64,000 bases of DNA. Origin: Gluconacetobacter diazotrophicus PA1 5 (GTDB taxonomy: Bacteria > Pseudomonadota > Alphaproteobacteria > Acetobacterales > Acetobacteraceae). Position 1 is the first letter of the stretch. Each line of letters starts with the position of its first letter. Below are positions 40,178 through 50,474 of the stretch, in pieces. The stretch covers positions 3,438,001 through 3,502,000 of the forward strand of contig NC_011365.1 in NCBI RefSeq assembly GCF_000021325.1. The letters are read 5' to 3'. Both the position numbers and the translations under genes were made by a program. The notes beneath the pieces are model-generated. The model did not search any database. It was not told the DNA's origin and saw nothing but the letters and a program-made list of their open reading frames with translations.

Positions 40178-41637
40178 GCCCGCACCCCGGCCAGGTCGCG
40201 AATGACCGATGCGTCATCGAAGGGCAGCGTCGCGGTGCCGATGGTCTGGCCCTGTTCGTGGCCCTTGCCGGCCACCACCAGCACGTCGCCGGCCCGCAGC
40301 ATCGACAGGCCCTCGGCGATCGCCCGCGCGCGATCGCCGATTTCGATCGCGCCCGGCGCGCCGGCCAGGACCTCGCCCCGGATGAAGGCGGGGTCCTCGG
40401 TGCGGGGGTTGTCGTCGGTGACGATGGCGATGTCGGCGCGGCGGGTCGCTTCCTGCCCCATCAGCGGGCGCTTGCCGCGATCGCGGTCGCCGCCGGCGCC
40501 GAACACGGCGATCAGCCGGCCCGAGGCGTGCGGGCGCAGCGCGTCCAGCAGGCGGGCCAGCGCGTCCGGGGTATGGGCGTAATCGACATAGGCCGCCGCC
40601 CCGTTGGGCAGCAGCGCCGCGCGCTCCATCCGTCCGCGCACGCCGCGCAGCGCAGGCAGCAGGTCGATCGCCCGGGCCAGCCCGTCGGCGCCCGGCGCGG
40701 CCAGCGCCGCCGCCAGCAGCGCATTGTCGGCCTGGAAGCGGCCGGGCAGTGCCAGGACGATGTCGCGCGCAACCCCGCCCGACGCGATCCGCAGATGCTG
40801 GCCCTCGGGCAGCGGGGTGCTGCCCAGCAGGCGGATCGCATCTCCCGCTTCGCCGACCAGGCGCAGGTCCAGTCCCCGCCGCGCGGCAATATCGCGTAGC
40901 GCGTCCAGCGTCGCGGTGTCCATGTCCGCATTCGCCGCCATCAGCCCGTCCGGCGGCAGCAGCGTGTCGAACAGGCGCAGCTTGGCCGCGCGGTAGGCGT
41001 CCAGCGTGCCGTGATAGTCCAGATGGTCTCGGGTCAGGTTGGTAAAGCCGGCCGCCGACAGGCGCAGCCCGTCCAGCCGGTGCTGGTCCAGCCCGTGGGA
41101 CGATGCCTCGATGGCCACGTCGGTGACGCCGCCGCGCGCCATGGCGGCCAGCAGGGTGGCCAGGCCCACGCTGTCCGGCGTGGTCAGGACCGGCCCGCAA
41201 TCGGGAAGGTCGATGTCCGCGATCACCCCCAGCGTGCCGATGCTGGCGGCGCGGCGGTGCTGATGGCCCCATATCTGGCGCAGGAAATCGACGGTGCTGG
41301 TCTTGCCGTTGGTGCCGGTGACGGCGACGACATGGTCCGGCTGCGCCCCGGCGAGGAACGCCGCCAGCAGGGCCAGCGCCCGGCGCGGTTCGTCCACCCC
41401 GATGACCGGGACGCCGGGCGCGGGGGTCCCGCGCGGTGCGACGATCGCGGCGGCGCCGGCGGCGATCGCGGCGGGGATGAAGGCGCTGCCGTCGGCGCGC
41501 GTGCCGGGAATGGCGACGAACAGCATGCCCGGCGTCACCCGCCGGCTGTCGGCGGTCACGCCGGTAATCGCCGGGTCGGCGCCGGGCGGGGCGGACAGGC
41601 CGGCCGCCGCCAGCACCTGGGACAGGGGGTGGGTCAT
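40174..41637 (-). CDS. murE: UDP-MurNAc-L-Ala-D-Glu--2,6-diaminopimelate ligase
   Basis: MurE adds the third stem residue. The 487 residues have SRRVTPGMLFVAIPGTRADG, ATP loop VTGTNGKTSTVDFLRQI, TTPDSVGLATLL, EASSHGLDQHRL, LTRDHLDYHGTLDAY, and the substrate-specificity motif DDNPRTEDP, whose DNPR form indicates meso-diaminopimelate rather than lysine, as expected for a Gram-negative. The ATG at 41637 overlaps the ftsI stop by 4 nt. Confidence 0.97.
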   Translation of the reverse strand: MTHPLSQVLAAAGLSAPPGADPAITGVTADSRRVTPGMLFVAIPGTRADGSAFIPAAIAAGAAAIVAPRGTPAPGVPVIGVDEPRRALALLAAFLAGAQPDHVVAVTGTNGKTSTVDFLRQIWGHQHRRAASIGTLGVIADIDLPDCGPVLTTPDSVGLATLLAAMARGGVTDVAIEASSHGLDQHRLDGLRLSAAGFTNLTRDHLDYHGTLDAYRAAKLRLFDTLLPPDGLMAANADMDTATLDALRDIAARRGLDLRLVGEAGDAIRLLGSTPLPEGQHLRIASGGVARDIVLALPGRFQADNALLAAALAAPGADGLARAIDLLPALRGVRGRMERAALLPNGAAAYVDYAHTPDALARLLDALRPHASGRLIAVFGAGGDRDRGKRPLMGQEATRRADIAIVTDDNPRTEDPAFIRGEVLAGAPGAIEIGDRARAIAEGLSMLRAGDVLVVAGKGHEQGQTIGTATLPFDDASVIRDLAGVRA

Positions 41638-43682
41638 CCGCGGGATTCCATCGGGTCGGAGGACCGCGCGGCCCGTTCTGCCCGGGCGGCGTGCAGGCGC
41701 GGCTGCGTGGACAGGTCGGCCACCGGCATGTCGCCATGCCGCTCGCCCTTCTTCGGCGTCTTCGGCGGCTTCGGTGCGTTGCGGGGATCGCCGGGGTCGT
41801 TGCCCGGGCCCAGCGCGCGATAGCCGCGCGGCACCGCCGGCTCCATCGGGATGGCCAGCGCCTCGTCGATGGCCTGGGCGTTGGCGGTGTTGGGGAACAG
41901 CCCCAGCATCGGGCCGATGCGGGTCACGATCTTGGACACCGTGGGGGCGGCGTTCCACGCCGCCGTGGTCCAGCCATGGGTCTGCGGCGTCGCCTTGGGA
42001 CTGTCGAGCATGACGTAGACGGCGTAGCGCGGTGCGTTCATCGGAAAGATGCTGGTGAAGGCCGCGACGTTGACATGTTTCAGATAGCCGCCATGCGGCC
42101 CGATCTTCTCGGCGGTGCCTGTCTTGCCGCCGACGAAATAGCCCGGTGATTCCGCCGATTTTCCGGTCCCCTGTGTCACGTCCAGGCGCAGGATGCGGCG
42201 CAGCAGTGCCGAGATTTCGGGCGAGATGACGCGCGTGCCGGCGGCGGCGGGCGCTCCGGGTTCGGTGGGCGACGGGTCGGACGACGGGGCGGCGGGCGCG
42301 TCGGTGCCGGCATCGTCGCGGGCCAGCAGGGTGGGGTGCAGAAGCAGCCCGCCATTCACGGTGGCGGCGGTGCCCCGGACGATGGCCAGCGGCGGTTCGG
42401 CGACGCCATGGCCGAAGCCCACCGTCATGACAGTGGAAATCCCCCAGTTGCGCGTCTGGGGCACGATGGGACGTCCGGCTTCCGGCAGTTCGATCGGCGC
42501 CGGGGAGAAGAAGCCCATCTTCCGCAGCCAGTCCTGCTGGCGCTGGGCACCGACATCCAGCGCGATATGGGCGGCGGCGGGGTTGGAGGAGAACGCCATG
42601 ACCCCGGGCAGCGACAGCCAGGGGGCGAAATGGTCCGTCTTCATGTCCGAAATGGTAAAGCGGCCGATATGGATCGGAATGGTGGAAAACCGGTCCCAGA
42701 TATGCGCCACACCCATTTGCAGCGCCATGGCGGCCGTCTGCAGCTTGAAGGTCGAGCCCGGTTCGTACATGCCCGTCACGGCGCGGTTGAAGCGGGCATC
42801 GGGGTCCGCGCGGCCGAAATCGTTGGCATCGTAATCGGGCAGGCTGACCATGGCGATGATCTCGCCGGTATTGACGTCCATCACGATGGCGCACGCGCCG
42901 ATGGCCTGGAACATGTCCTTGGCCGCCGCCAGTTCGTCGCGCACCACCGCCTGGATGCGCACGTCCAGCGACAGGCGCAGGGGCGTGCGGTCGGAATCCA
43001 GCCGCTTGTCCAGGAAGCGTTCGACGCCGGCCACGCCGTGATCGTCGATGTCGACCGCGCCCATGATGTGGGCGGCGACGCGGCCCAGCGGGTAATGGCG
43101 CCGCTCGCCCGGTTCGAAATAGATGCCCGGAATGCCCAGGTTGTTGATCGCGACTTCCTGCATCGGCGAGATATCGCGCGCCAGATAGACGAACTGCTTC
43201 TTCGTGGACAGGCGGCGGATCGTCTCGTCCGTATCCAGCGCGGGCAGCACGCTCTTCAGCTTCTGCGCGGCGTCCTGCGGGTCGATCATTTCCTGCGGAT
43301 TGGCATAGACCTGCGCGACGGGCAGCGAAATCGCCAGCACCTGCCCGTTGCGGTCGGTGATCGAGGCGCGATGGACCTGCGGCAGGGCGAAATCGCCGGC
43401 CATCATGCCCTTGGGATCGCTCTTGGGGATCGTGGGCACCTGGGGGGCGACCTGCCGGCGTTCCGGTTCCATCGGCATGATGACGGTGGCGGCGGCCAGT
43501 TTCAGCGCCACCGCGCCGAACAGGGCGCAGAACCCGACCGAGACGCCCAGCAGGCGGGACTGGGTGCGTTCGCGCGCCGTCCGGCTGCGCAGGTCGTCGC
43601 CCGTGATCCGTACATCCATCCGCTGGGGGCGGGAGGGCCCGCTCCGCATGCTGTCTGGTGTGTCGGTCGGGCCGTTGGTCAT
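41634..43682 (-). CDS. ftsI: Septal transpeptidase FtsI (PBP3)
   Basis: FtsI is the class B penicillin-binding protein that crosslinks septal peptidoglycan. Of 682 residues, a ~43-residue cytoplasmic tail precedes one membrane segment (VGFCALFGAVALKLAAATVI at ~49-68). A dimerisation domain (RASITDRNGQVLAISLPVAQVYANP) follows, then the transpeptidase with SxxK in YEPGSTFKLQTA, SxN in FSSNPAAAHIAL and KTG in FVGGKTGTAEKIG. The C-terminus has a ~90-residue Pro-rich extension. It is longer than the E. coli protein because of this tail. ftsL ends 33 nt upstream. Confidence 0.96.
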   Translation of the reverse strand: MTNGPTDTPDSMRSGPSRPQRMDVRITGDDLRSRTARERTQSRLLGVSVGFCALFGAVALKLAAATVIMPMEPERRQVAPQVPTIPKSDPKGMMAGDFALPQVHRASITDRNGQVLAISLPVAQVYANPQEMIDPQDAAQKLKSVLPALDTDETIRRLSTKKQFVYLARDISPMQEVAINNLGIPGIYFEPGERRHYPLGRVAAHIMGAVDIDDHGVAGVERFLDKRLDSDRTPLRLSLDVRIQAVVRDELAAAKDMFQAIGACAIVMDVNTGEIIAMVSLPDYDANDFGRADPDARFNRAVTGMYEPGSTFKLQTAAMALQMGVAHIWDRFSTIPIHIGRFTISDMKTDHFAPWLSLPGVMAFSSNPAAAHIALDVGAQRQQDWLRKMGFFSPAPIELPEAGRPIVPQTRNWGISTVMTVGFGHGVAEPPLAIVRGTAATVNGGLLLHPTLLARDDAGTDAPAAPSSDPSPTEPGAPAAAGTRVISPEISALLRRILRLDVTQGTGKSAESPGYFVGGKTGTAEKIGPHGGYLKHVNVAAFTSIFPMNAPRYAVYVMLDSPKATPQTHGWTTAAWNAAPTVSKIVTRIGPMLGLFPNTANAQAIDEALAIPMEPAVPRGYRALGPGNDPGDPRNAPKPPKTPKKGERHGDMPVADLSTQPRLHAARAERAARSSDPMESRG

Positions 43683-43715
43683 GGTACCTGCGCTAGGTCA
43701 TCGGGGGCTGGGTCG

Positions 43716-44570
43716 TCAGTTGCTGACGGGGACGGGGGGCGGAAGAGAAGCGGAATGCGTGAAACCCAGCGAGGACCCCCTGCCATAGCCCCGGGCCTCC
43801 TGATACGGGACCGGAGCCGCCGGCCGCCAGGCGGCCACGGCCATGGGCACCGGCCGCACCGGGCGATAGGCGGCCATGCGGACGGCGGGAGCGGCGGCAG
43901 GCGGTAGCACGGGGCGCGCGGCAGGGGCAACGGGGAGTACGGCACGACGCGCGGAGTTATGCGTCAAATCGGGCGAAACCGGGGCGGCGTGGCTGGAATG
44001 CTGGACCGGGGTGACCGCGGCCGGGACGATCGGGGCGGCATGGAACGCCACCGGCGCGGCCTCGGCCACCATGACCGGTCGATCCGGGTGCGCGGCCGGG
44101 GCCGATTCGCCGGTCGCCGGCCGGTACGCGGCCAGACGGACAGGCTGTTCGACCGCCGGCGCCTGCGGACGGCGCGCCGCCGCCAGGGTCGCGGTCGCGG
44201 AAGGCTGGGCCGCCGCCAGGGTCGCGCCGATCGTGGCGCTGATGGTGGCGCGCGGATTGGCCACCGGCAGCGGCCGTGCGCCCGGGGCCGGCAGCCGGTC
44301 GGCCAGAGCCGTCATCTGGATGAACTGGGTCGGCGCCATCGGCTTCATGTCGGGCAGGAAGCGCGCCGACAGGCTGGCCAGCCGGTCCGGCTGGTTCAGC
44401 AGCGCCCATTCCGCGCGCATCATCGCGGTCTGTTCGCGGACATGCTGCGTATCCGCAACGATCTGCGAGATCTGCTGGTCCAGAAGCGTGGTCTGGTGCT
44501 TCGTGGAATACAGGTACAGCCCGGACAGGCCGGCCATCATGGCGCAGAGGATTGTGAAGGATCGCATCAT
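43716..44570 (-). CDS. ftsL: FtsL-like cell division protein with long Ala/Pro-rich tail
   Basis: FtsL is a bitopic divisome protein that activates FtsWI. Its position between rsmH and ftsI, a membrane segment at residues 4-21 ([18 protein letters not shown]) and a heptad-like segment [25 protein letters not shown] identify it. FtsL is usually about 100-120 residues, whereas this protein has 284. Residues ~95-284 are a low-complexity Ala/Pro/Val-rich periplasmic tail with four AAYRP or similar repeats. The start overlaps the rsmH stop by 4 nt. Confidence 0.85.
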
Positions 44571-45583
44571 GGGCGGCGTTCCTGGGGGCTGGTATTATTA
44601 TGGGTGCTGTTCTGGGTGTCCGGGACCGCAAGGCGCTCCGCCGCGCGCAGACGCGCGCTGCGGGCGCGGGGGTTGGCGCGGCATTCCGTCTCGCCGGGGC
44701 GCAGGGCGCGGCTGGTCAGCAGCCGGAAGTCCGGCGCCGCCTGCTCGGCCCGCATGGAGCGGGGATCGTGGCGCGAGGGGCCGGGCATGCGGCCGGCGGC
44801 GCGGTTCAGCGCCTGCTTGACCAGCCGGTCTTCCAATGAGTGGAACGACACCACGACCAGCCGGCCGCCGGGGGCCAGCAGCGCCAGCGCCTGTTCCAGT
44901 CCCGTTACGATCTGCCCCAGCTCGTCATTGACGTGGATGCGGATGCCTTGGAACGAACGCGTGGCCGGGTCGATGCCCGAACGGTCGCCCGGCACGACCG
45001 AGCGGATGATGTCGGCCAGTTGAAATGTGGTCGTGATCGGCGCCTGCGCGCGGGCGGCGACGATGGCGCGCGCGACCCGGCGGGACATCCGTTCCTCGCC
45101 ATATTCATAGATGATGTCGGCCAGGTCGGATTCGCCCATCGTATTCACGATGTCGGCCGCCGTGGGGCCGGTATCGCCCATGCGCATGTCCAGCGGGCCG
45201 TCGGTGCGGAAGGAAAAGCCGCGTTCGACCTCGTCGAGCTGGAAGGACGACACGCCCAGATCCAGCACCACGCCGTCCAGGCTGTGCACCCCGCTTTCGG
45301 CCAGCAGGCCCTGCATGTCGCCGAACCCGCCCTGGAGCATGTGCAGGCGCATCCCGCCCTCGGCGTCGCGCAATTCGGCCTGCAGCGCCTGGCCGCGCCG
45401 GATGGCGGCAGGGTCGCGGTCGATCGCCCACAGGGTGCAGCGCGCGGCCCCCAGGATGGCGCGGGCATAGCCGCCACCGCCGAACGTGCCGTCCAGATAG
45501 GTCGCGCCGTCGCGCGGGCACAGCATCTCCAGCACTTCGGCCAGCATGACCGGGATGTGGCCCGAGGTAGGGATGGTGCTCAT
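44567..45583 (-). CDS. rsmH: 16S rRNA m4C1402 methyltransferase
   Basis: RsmH (MraW) methylates N4 of C1402 in 16S rRNA using SAM. The 338 residues have [13 protein letters not shown] at the start, the SAM loop [16 protein letters not shown] near 29-44, [22 protein letters not shown] near 103-124, MRMGDTG, and the end motif [17 protein letters not shown] near 250. It overlaps mraZ and ftsL by 4 nt each. Confidence 0.97.
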
Positions 45584-46056
45584 GCGTCCGCGCCCCCCTG
45601 GCGGCGGCCCTGGGCGGGCAGGGCGAGCTGGCGCGAGCGGGTGCGGGCCTCCGCCCTGCGGCGCTCGGCGGCGGCGGGTTCCCAGATCTGGAAGGTCCGG
45701 CCCAGCCCCATGAAGGCGACGCTGTCGGTCAGGGCCGCGTGTTCCTTCAGGGTGTCGGGCAGGATGATCCGGCCCTCGCGGTCGGCATCGACGGGGTAGG
45801 CGTCGGCGTACAGCGCGGCGGCCATGTCGTCATGCTCGTCGGAAAACATGTCCAGCCGGTCCAGCGGCTGGCTGAGTGCTGCGAAGGCGGCGGTCGGCCA
45901 GGCCTCGATGCACGGATACTGGTGCGAGGGGCGCAGGATGACCAGCGCCTCGCCCGCCGCCGCCTGGGCGCGCAATGCCGTGCGGAAGCCGGCCGGAATC
46001 GAAACGCGGCCCTTGGCATCGAGACGGTTCTGATGGGTGCCAAGGAACACACTCAC
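45580..46056 (-). CDS. mraZ: Transcriptional regulator MraZ
   Basis: MraZ is a ring-forming DNA-binding protein that represses the dcw operon, including its own gene. The 158 residues hold two SpoVT/AbrB-like domains: [22 protein letters not shown] (4-25) and [20 protein letters not shown] (~87-106), each with the conserved D-x-K/E-G-R core. It is the first gene of the operon, and its predicted operator boxes lie 78-103 nt upstream of its start. Confidence 0.96.
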
Positions 46057-46362
46057 GCTATGCGATGCCCCCTGGCTGGAATGACGTGCGATGCGCGCAC
46101 ACGGGCCCGGCAGCCCCTTCGGCCCGGGTTTTTATGGGATATCATGGGATTTTATGGGACGTCAAATTAAACGCGCTGAAATTCTGGCGGAAAACCGCTG
46201 TTTTTTGAGGATTGGCCAAGTCGCGGATCGGGCGGAGGCCAATTGTCTGCGGACCTGTGGAACAAAGCGGAATAAATATGAATGTTTATGTTATGTTCTT
46301 CTGGGTTTTGGATCAAAACGAGAACATTTTGGTGCATAATTAGGGCAAGGCATGGGGAGAAC
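46057..46362. promoter_or_regulatory. Promoter region of the mra/dcw operon
   Basis: This AT-rich stretch separates rnpB from mraZ, both read on the minus strand. A possible -35 TTGACG (46165-46160) is followed by the ATGGGA box array, where the -10 should fall, so MraZ binding would block RNA polymerase. No convincing consensus -10 is seen. The distal half (46240-46345) is A/T-rich with no gene and may also hold the end of rnpB processing signals. Confidence 0.5.
46134..46159. promoter_or_regulatory. mraZ: Three MraZ boxes (ATGGGA every 10 bp)
   Basis: ATGGGA occurs exactly at 46134-46139, 46144-46149 and 46154-46159, in the same orientation with 4-nt spacers. MraZ of E. coli and Mycoplasma is known to bind tandem TGGG(A/N) repeats with this 10-bp period upstream of its own operon. 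The array is 78-103 nt before the mraZ start codon. Confidence 0.85.
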
Positions 46363-46777
<415 letters not shown>

Positions 46778-46859
46778 TGCGGAAACTGACGACCTGTCCG
46801 GGTTGCGTCAAGGGGGAATGCGCCGCATCAAAAAGAGGCAGATGGGGGGAGGCGCGGAC

Positions 46860-47834
46860 ATGGATGTCGGACCGGCGGGGCGGACCACGCCCGGATTGGC
46901 GGCGCGGCTGCTGCTGCGGCACATGACCAGCCGGGCGAGGCAGCGGGCGCAGGTGCCGCATACGCTCGAATCCCTGCGACAGGCGCTGGACCGCCCCTGC
47001 TTCCCGCAGGCGCTGTCCAGCCTGCCGCTGCGCCGGGTCCTGGCGGTACGGGTTCCCGGGGCGACGGAACTGCGCCCCGCGCGGCTGTATGTTCCCCGTG
47101 GCCGCGTCCGGGGTGTGGTCCTGTTCCTGCATGGCGGCGGGTTCGTGCATTGCGGCCTGAACTCGCATCATGGAATCTGCTGCCGCCTGGCACGGGCATC
47201 AGGCGCCGCCGTGCTGTCCTACGACTATCGCCTGTCGCCGGAACACCGTTTTCCGGGCGCGGTCGAGGACTGCCTGGCCGCGCTGGACTGGCTGGCGGGC
47301 GAGGCCTGGCGCTGGGGCGGCCCGATCGCGGTGGCCGGGGACAGCGCGGGCGGCAACCTGGCGGCGGTCCTGGCCCTGCTGGCGCGCGATCGCGGCGGGC
47401 CGGACCTGGCGCTGCAACTGCTGTACTACCCCTCGCTCTATGGCGAGCGGGACGTGCCGTCGCGCCATCGCTATGCGGAGGGCTACATGCTGACGACGCG
47501 ACTGATGGAATGGTACGCGCAGCAATATATCCGCACGCCCGACGACCTGCGTCATCCGCTGATGGCCCCGATCCATGCCGACTCGCTGGCGGGACTGCCG
47601 CCGGCGGTCATCGTGCCCGCGCAGTGCGACCCGCTGCATGACGAGGCCACGGGCTATGCCGCCGCCCTGCGCGAAGCGGGCGGCCAGGCGGAGGTGCGCT
47701 GCTATCCCGGCACGATCCACGGCTACCTGAACCTGTATTCGTTCATGCCGTGGGGGAAGGCGGCCATCCGTTTCGGCGGCAAACGCCTGCGCGCGGCGTT
47801 TGCCGGGCAGGACCCGGTCAGATCTGCTGGATAG
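46860..47834 (+). CDS. HSL-family alpha/beta hydrolase (esterase)
   Basis: This 324-residue serine esterase belongs to the hormone-sensitive-lipase (bacterial family IV) group. The oxyanion motif HGGGFVHCG is near residue 91, the nucleophile elbow [14 protein letters not shown] is near 163, and the catalytic Asp ([10 protein letters not shown]) and His ([19 protein letters not shown]) follow in order. The ATG at 46860 is chosen because GGGAGG lies about 8 nt upstream; earlier in-frame ATGs sit in the rnpB leader. Its 3' end overlaps the convergent bc1-Rieske gene by 17 nt. Substrate is likely a short acyl ester, not definable further. Confidence 0.9.
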   Translation: MDVGPAGRTTPGLAARLLLRHMTSRARQRAQVPHTLESLRQALDRPCFPQALSSLPLRRVLAVRVPGATELRPARLYVPRGRVRGVVLFLHGGGFVHCGLNSHHGICCRLARASGAAVLSYDYRLSPEHRFPGAVEDCLAALDWLAGEAWRWGGPIAVAGDSAGGNLAAVLALLARDRGGPDLALQLLYYPSLYGERDVPSRHRYAEGYMLTTRLMEWYAQQYIRTPDDLRHPLMAPIHADSLAGLPPAVIVPAQCDPLHDEATGYAAALREAGGQAEVRCYPGTIHGYLNLYSFMPWGKAAIRFGGKRLRAAFAGQDPVRSAG

Positions 47835-48501
47835 AGGAAAAGTCGAAATCGGACCCCGCCGGGTTCTGCCCCAGGCGGATCGTCGTCGGGCCGGGCATCG
47901 AATAGGGCGGGACGGGCAGGTTGTACGGCGCCGGCGCGCCGGTGAAGACCCGGCCCGCCAGGTCGAATTTGGACCCGTGGCACGGGCAGGCATAGCCGCC
48001 GGGCCAGTTGGCGATCGGCGTTGCCGGATCGGGGGCGGGGGAATAGGTCGGTACGCAGCCCAGATGGGTGCAGATCCCGACCACCACGCCAAATTCCGGT
48101 TTGATGGAACGGTGCCAGTTGGCGGCATAGGGCGGCTGCTGCAGCGCGCCCGATGACGGGTCGCGCAGCCGGGCGGCCAGCGCGGCCTCCTGCAGCCGGG
48201 CCAGGGATTCCGGCGTGCGGTGGGTGATGAAGACCGGGCTGCCGTGCCACACCACCGTGATCTGCTGGCCGGGCGGCAGTTTCGACACGTCCACGTCGAC
48301 CGGCGCACGCGCCGATTTCGTGTCGCCGGGGCGCAGGCTGTCCAGGAACGGCCATGCGAACGCGGCCGCCCCCGCGCCGCCGGCGGCCAGGGTGACCAGC
48401 GTCAGGAAATCGCGGCGCCCCGTGCCGGGAAGGGCGGTTCCGGTCGGGTGGGGGCCTGTCTCGGGCGTTCCGGTCGTCGTCATCGTGGTCCTGTCGGCCA
48501 A
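47818..48501 (-). CDS. petA: Ubiquinol-cytochrome c reductase Rieske iron-sulfur subunit
   Basis: This is the Rieske subunit of complex III, passing electrons from ubiquinol to cytochrome c1. The 227 residues have a twin-arginine anchor ([20 protein letters not shown] at 27-46) and the cluster motifs C144-T-H-L-G-C149 and C172-P-C-H-G-S. The extra disulfide cysteines of bc1-type Rieske proteins are in these boxes. The cytochrome b and c1 genes that normally follow are absent; the gene instead ends a group with zwf and a small hypothetical gene. It overlaps the convergent esterase by 17 nt. Confidence 0.92.
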   Translation of the reverse strand: MADRTTMTTTGTPETGPHPTGTALPGTGRRDFLTLVTLAAGGAGAAAFAWPFLDSLRPGDTKSARAPVDVDVSKLPPGQQITVVWHGSPVFITHRTPESLARLQEAALAARLRDPSSGALQQPPYAANWHRSIKPEFGVVVGICTHLGCVPTYSPAPDPATPIANWPGGYACPCHGSKFDLAGRVFTGAPAPYNLPVPPYSMPGPTTIRLGQNPAGSDFDFSSIQQI

Positions 48502-48527
48502 GCGTTCGGGGTGGGATGGAAGGGGCG

Positions 48528-48980
48528 TCAGCGCGGCATGGGGTGGAACGTTCCGGGTGATCCCCAGTCGGTCTGCACCGTCTTGTCCACCCGGTCGACC
48601 TTCAGCGTGAACAGCTTCGGCAGCGGGTCCTTGGCGTCCTTGGCAGGGGGGCAGGAGCCGGAATGTTTTTCCATGACGTCGAACCGCGCGGCATCCGGCG
48701 GATCGTTGCCGTTGACGATGAACAGCAGGCAGCGGCCGGGCGCGTCGGTCATGCCGTTATGCGTTACCACGGTGCGGAAATGTTCCACCAGCGCGGTGTC
48801 ATCGAACCAACTGGCATGGTCGAACGTGATCCGGTCCGCTGCCTGGTCCAGCCAGCCCATGCGCGCGGCCAGGACCGCCAGCAGGGCCAGAGGCACCACC
48901 ATCAACAGGCGCCTGACAATGCGCTGGCGCATCGTCAGGCGCGGGCGGCGCATCGCCGGCTTGGGGTTCAGGGAAGCCAT
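48528..48980 (-). CDS. Hypothetical membrane-anchored protein
   Basis: This 150-residue protein of unknown function has a basic N-terminus ([17 protein letters not shown]) and one membrane segment (~25-40), followed by about 110 residues that should face the periplasm. Two cysteines in the soluble part, in [10 protein letters not shown] and SGSCPPAKD, could form a disulfide. It starts 15 nt after zwf and ends 26 nt before petA on the same strand, so it is probably co-transcribed. Not recognised as a known family. Confidence 0.75.
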   Translation of the reverse strand: MASLNPKPAMRRPRLTMRQRIVRRLLMVVPLALLAVLAARMGWLDQAADRITFDHASWFDDTALVEHFRTVVTHNGMTDAPGRCLLFIVNGNDPPDAARFDVMEKHSGSCPPAKDAKDPLPKLFTLKVDRVDKTVQTDWGSPGTFHPMPR

Positions 48981-48995
48981 CAGGTTCGTGCTCTT

Positions 48996-50474
48996 TTACG
49001 CCATGTCCTCGTGCCACTGGTGGCCGCTGCGTGCCAGCAGGGCGCGGGCCGCCTCGGGGCCCCAGCTTCCGGCCGGGTAGGGCTCCAGCTTCACCTTGTC
49101 CTCGGCCCAGCCCTGCAGGATCGGGTCGGCCCAGCGCCACGCGGCCTCGACCTCGTCGCGGCGGATGAACAGCACCGGGTCGCCGCGCACGACGTCCAGC
49201 AGCAGGCGCTCGTACGAATCCGGATAGCGGGTACCGAAGGCTTTTTCGAAGGCGATGTCGATATCCGCCTGCCGCAGGGCCAGGCTGTCGGTGGGCGTCG
49301 GGTCCTTGGTGGATACCGACAGCGTCACGCCTTCATCGGGCTGGATGCGGATGACCAGGCGGTTCGCCGGAGGCTTGGTGGCGAAGATCGACCAGGGCGC
49401 GGCCTTGAACTGGATGACGATCTCGCTGCATTTCTCGGCCATGCGCTTGCCCGAGCGCAGATAGAACGGCACGGCGCCCCAGCGCCAGGAATGCACCTCG
49501 GCCCGGATGGCGACGAAGGTCTCGGTGCTGCTGGTCGCATCTTCGCCCAGGTCCTCCAGATAGCCCGCCAGCGTCTTGTCGCCTTCCTTGCCGCGCGTGT
49601 ACTGGCCGCGCACGGTGTAGGTCGCGACATCGTCGGGCGTGATGGGGCGCAGCGCGTGCAGCACCTTCAGCTTCTCGTTGCGCAGGCTGTCGGCTTCCAG
49701 CGAGCCGGGCGGGTCCATTGCCACCAGGCACAGCACCTGCAGCAGATGGTTCTGGATCATGTCGCGCAGGGCACCGGACTTGTCATAATACGGGCCGCGG
49801 CCCTCGACGCCCACGGTCTCGGCCGCCGTGATCTGGACGTATTCGATCGCGTCGCTGGACCACAGCCGCTCGAACACCGGATTGGCGAAGCGCAGCGCGA
49901 TCAGGTTCTGGACGGTTTCCTTGCCCAGGTAGTGGTCGATGCGGAAGATGTGGTTTTCCGGGAAGTGCCGGCCCACCCCGTCATTGATGGCATTGGCGCT
50001 CTGCAGATCCGTGCCGATCGGCTTTTCCAGCACGACGCGCGACTGCTCGGTCACCAGGCCCTGGTTGCTCAGGTTCTCGCAGATCTGGCCATACAGGCCC
50101 GGCGCCGTCGCCAGGTAGTAGACGCGGATGCGGTCGGCGGGGGCTTCGGCCAGCAGGCTCTTCAGCGCCGGCCAGGTGCTGTCGGCCTCGGCGCCGTTCA
50201 GGCTGACGTAATGGACCAGGTCCAGGAAGCGGCGCGCGGTGTCCGGGTCCAGGTCGGCGGGCTTGACGAAGTTATGCAGCGCCTTTTCGGCACGGCCCTG
50301 GAAATCCGCCCGCGACAGCGGCGAACGCGCGGTGCCGATGATCCGGGCCTCGTCGGGGATCTGCCCGTCGCGATAGCGGTAATACAGCGCCGGCAGCAGC
50401 TTGCGCATCGTCAGGTCGCCGGTGGCTCCGAAAACGATGTAGTCGAAGATATCCACGGGGGGGAGCTGAGCCAT
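48996..50474 (-). CDS. zwf: Glucose-6-phosphate 1-dehydrogenase
   Basis: Zwf oxidises glucose-6-phosphate to 6-phosphogluconolactone, the entry to the pentose phosphate and Entner-Doudoroff routes that dominate in acetic acid bacteria. The 492 residues have the coenzyme motif FGATGDLTMRKLLPAL (15-30), KPIGTDLQSA near 151, and the active-site signature RIDHYLGKE at 178-186. Length is standard. The gene stands apart from pgl, gnd or edd/eda, and heads a group with a hypothetical gene and petA. Confidence 0.97.
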   Translation of the reverse strand: MAQLPPVDIFDYIVFGATGDLTMRKLLPALYYRYRDGQIPDEARIIGTARSPLSRADFQGRAEKALHNFVKPADLDPDTARRFLDLVHYVSLNGAEADSTWPALKSLLAEAPADRIRVYYLATAPGLYGQICENLSNQGLVTEQSRVVLEKPIGTDLQSANAINDGVGRHFPENHIFRIDHYLGKETVQNLIALRFANPVFERLWSSDAIEYVQITAAETVGVEGRGPYYDKSGALRDMIQNHLLQVLCLVAMDPPGSLEADSLRNEKLKVLHALRPITPDDVATYTVRGQYTRGKEGDKTLAGYLEDLGEDATSSTETFVAIRAEVHSWRWGAVPFYLRSGKRMAEKCSEIVIQFKAAPWSIFATKPPANRLVIRIQPDEGVTLSVSTKDPTPTDSLALRQADIDIAFEKAFGTRYPDSYERLLLDVVRGDPVLFIRRDEVEAAWRWADPILQGWAEDKVKLEPYPAGSWGPEAARALLARSGHQWHEDMA

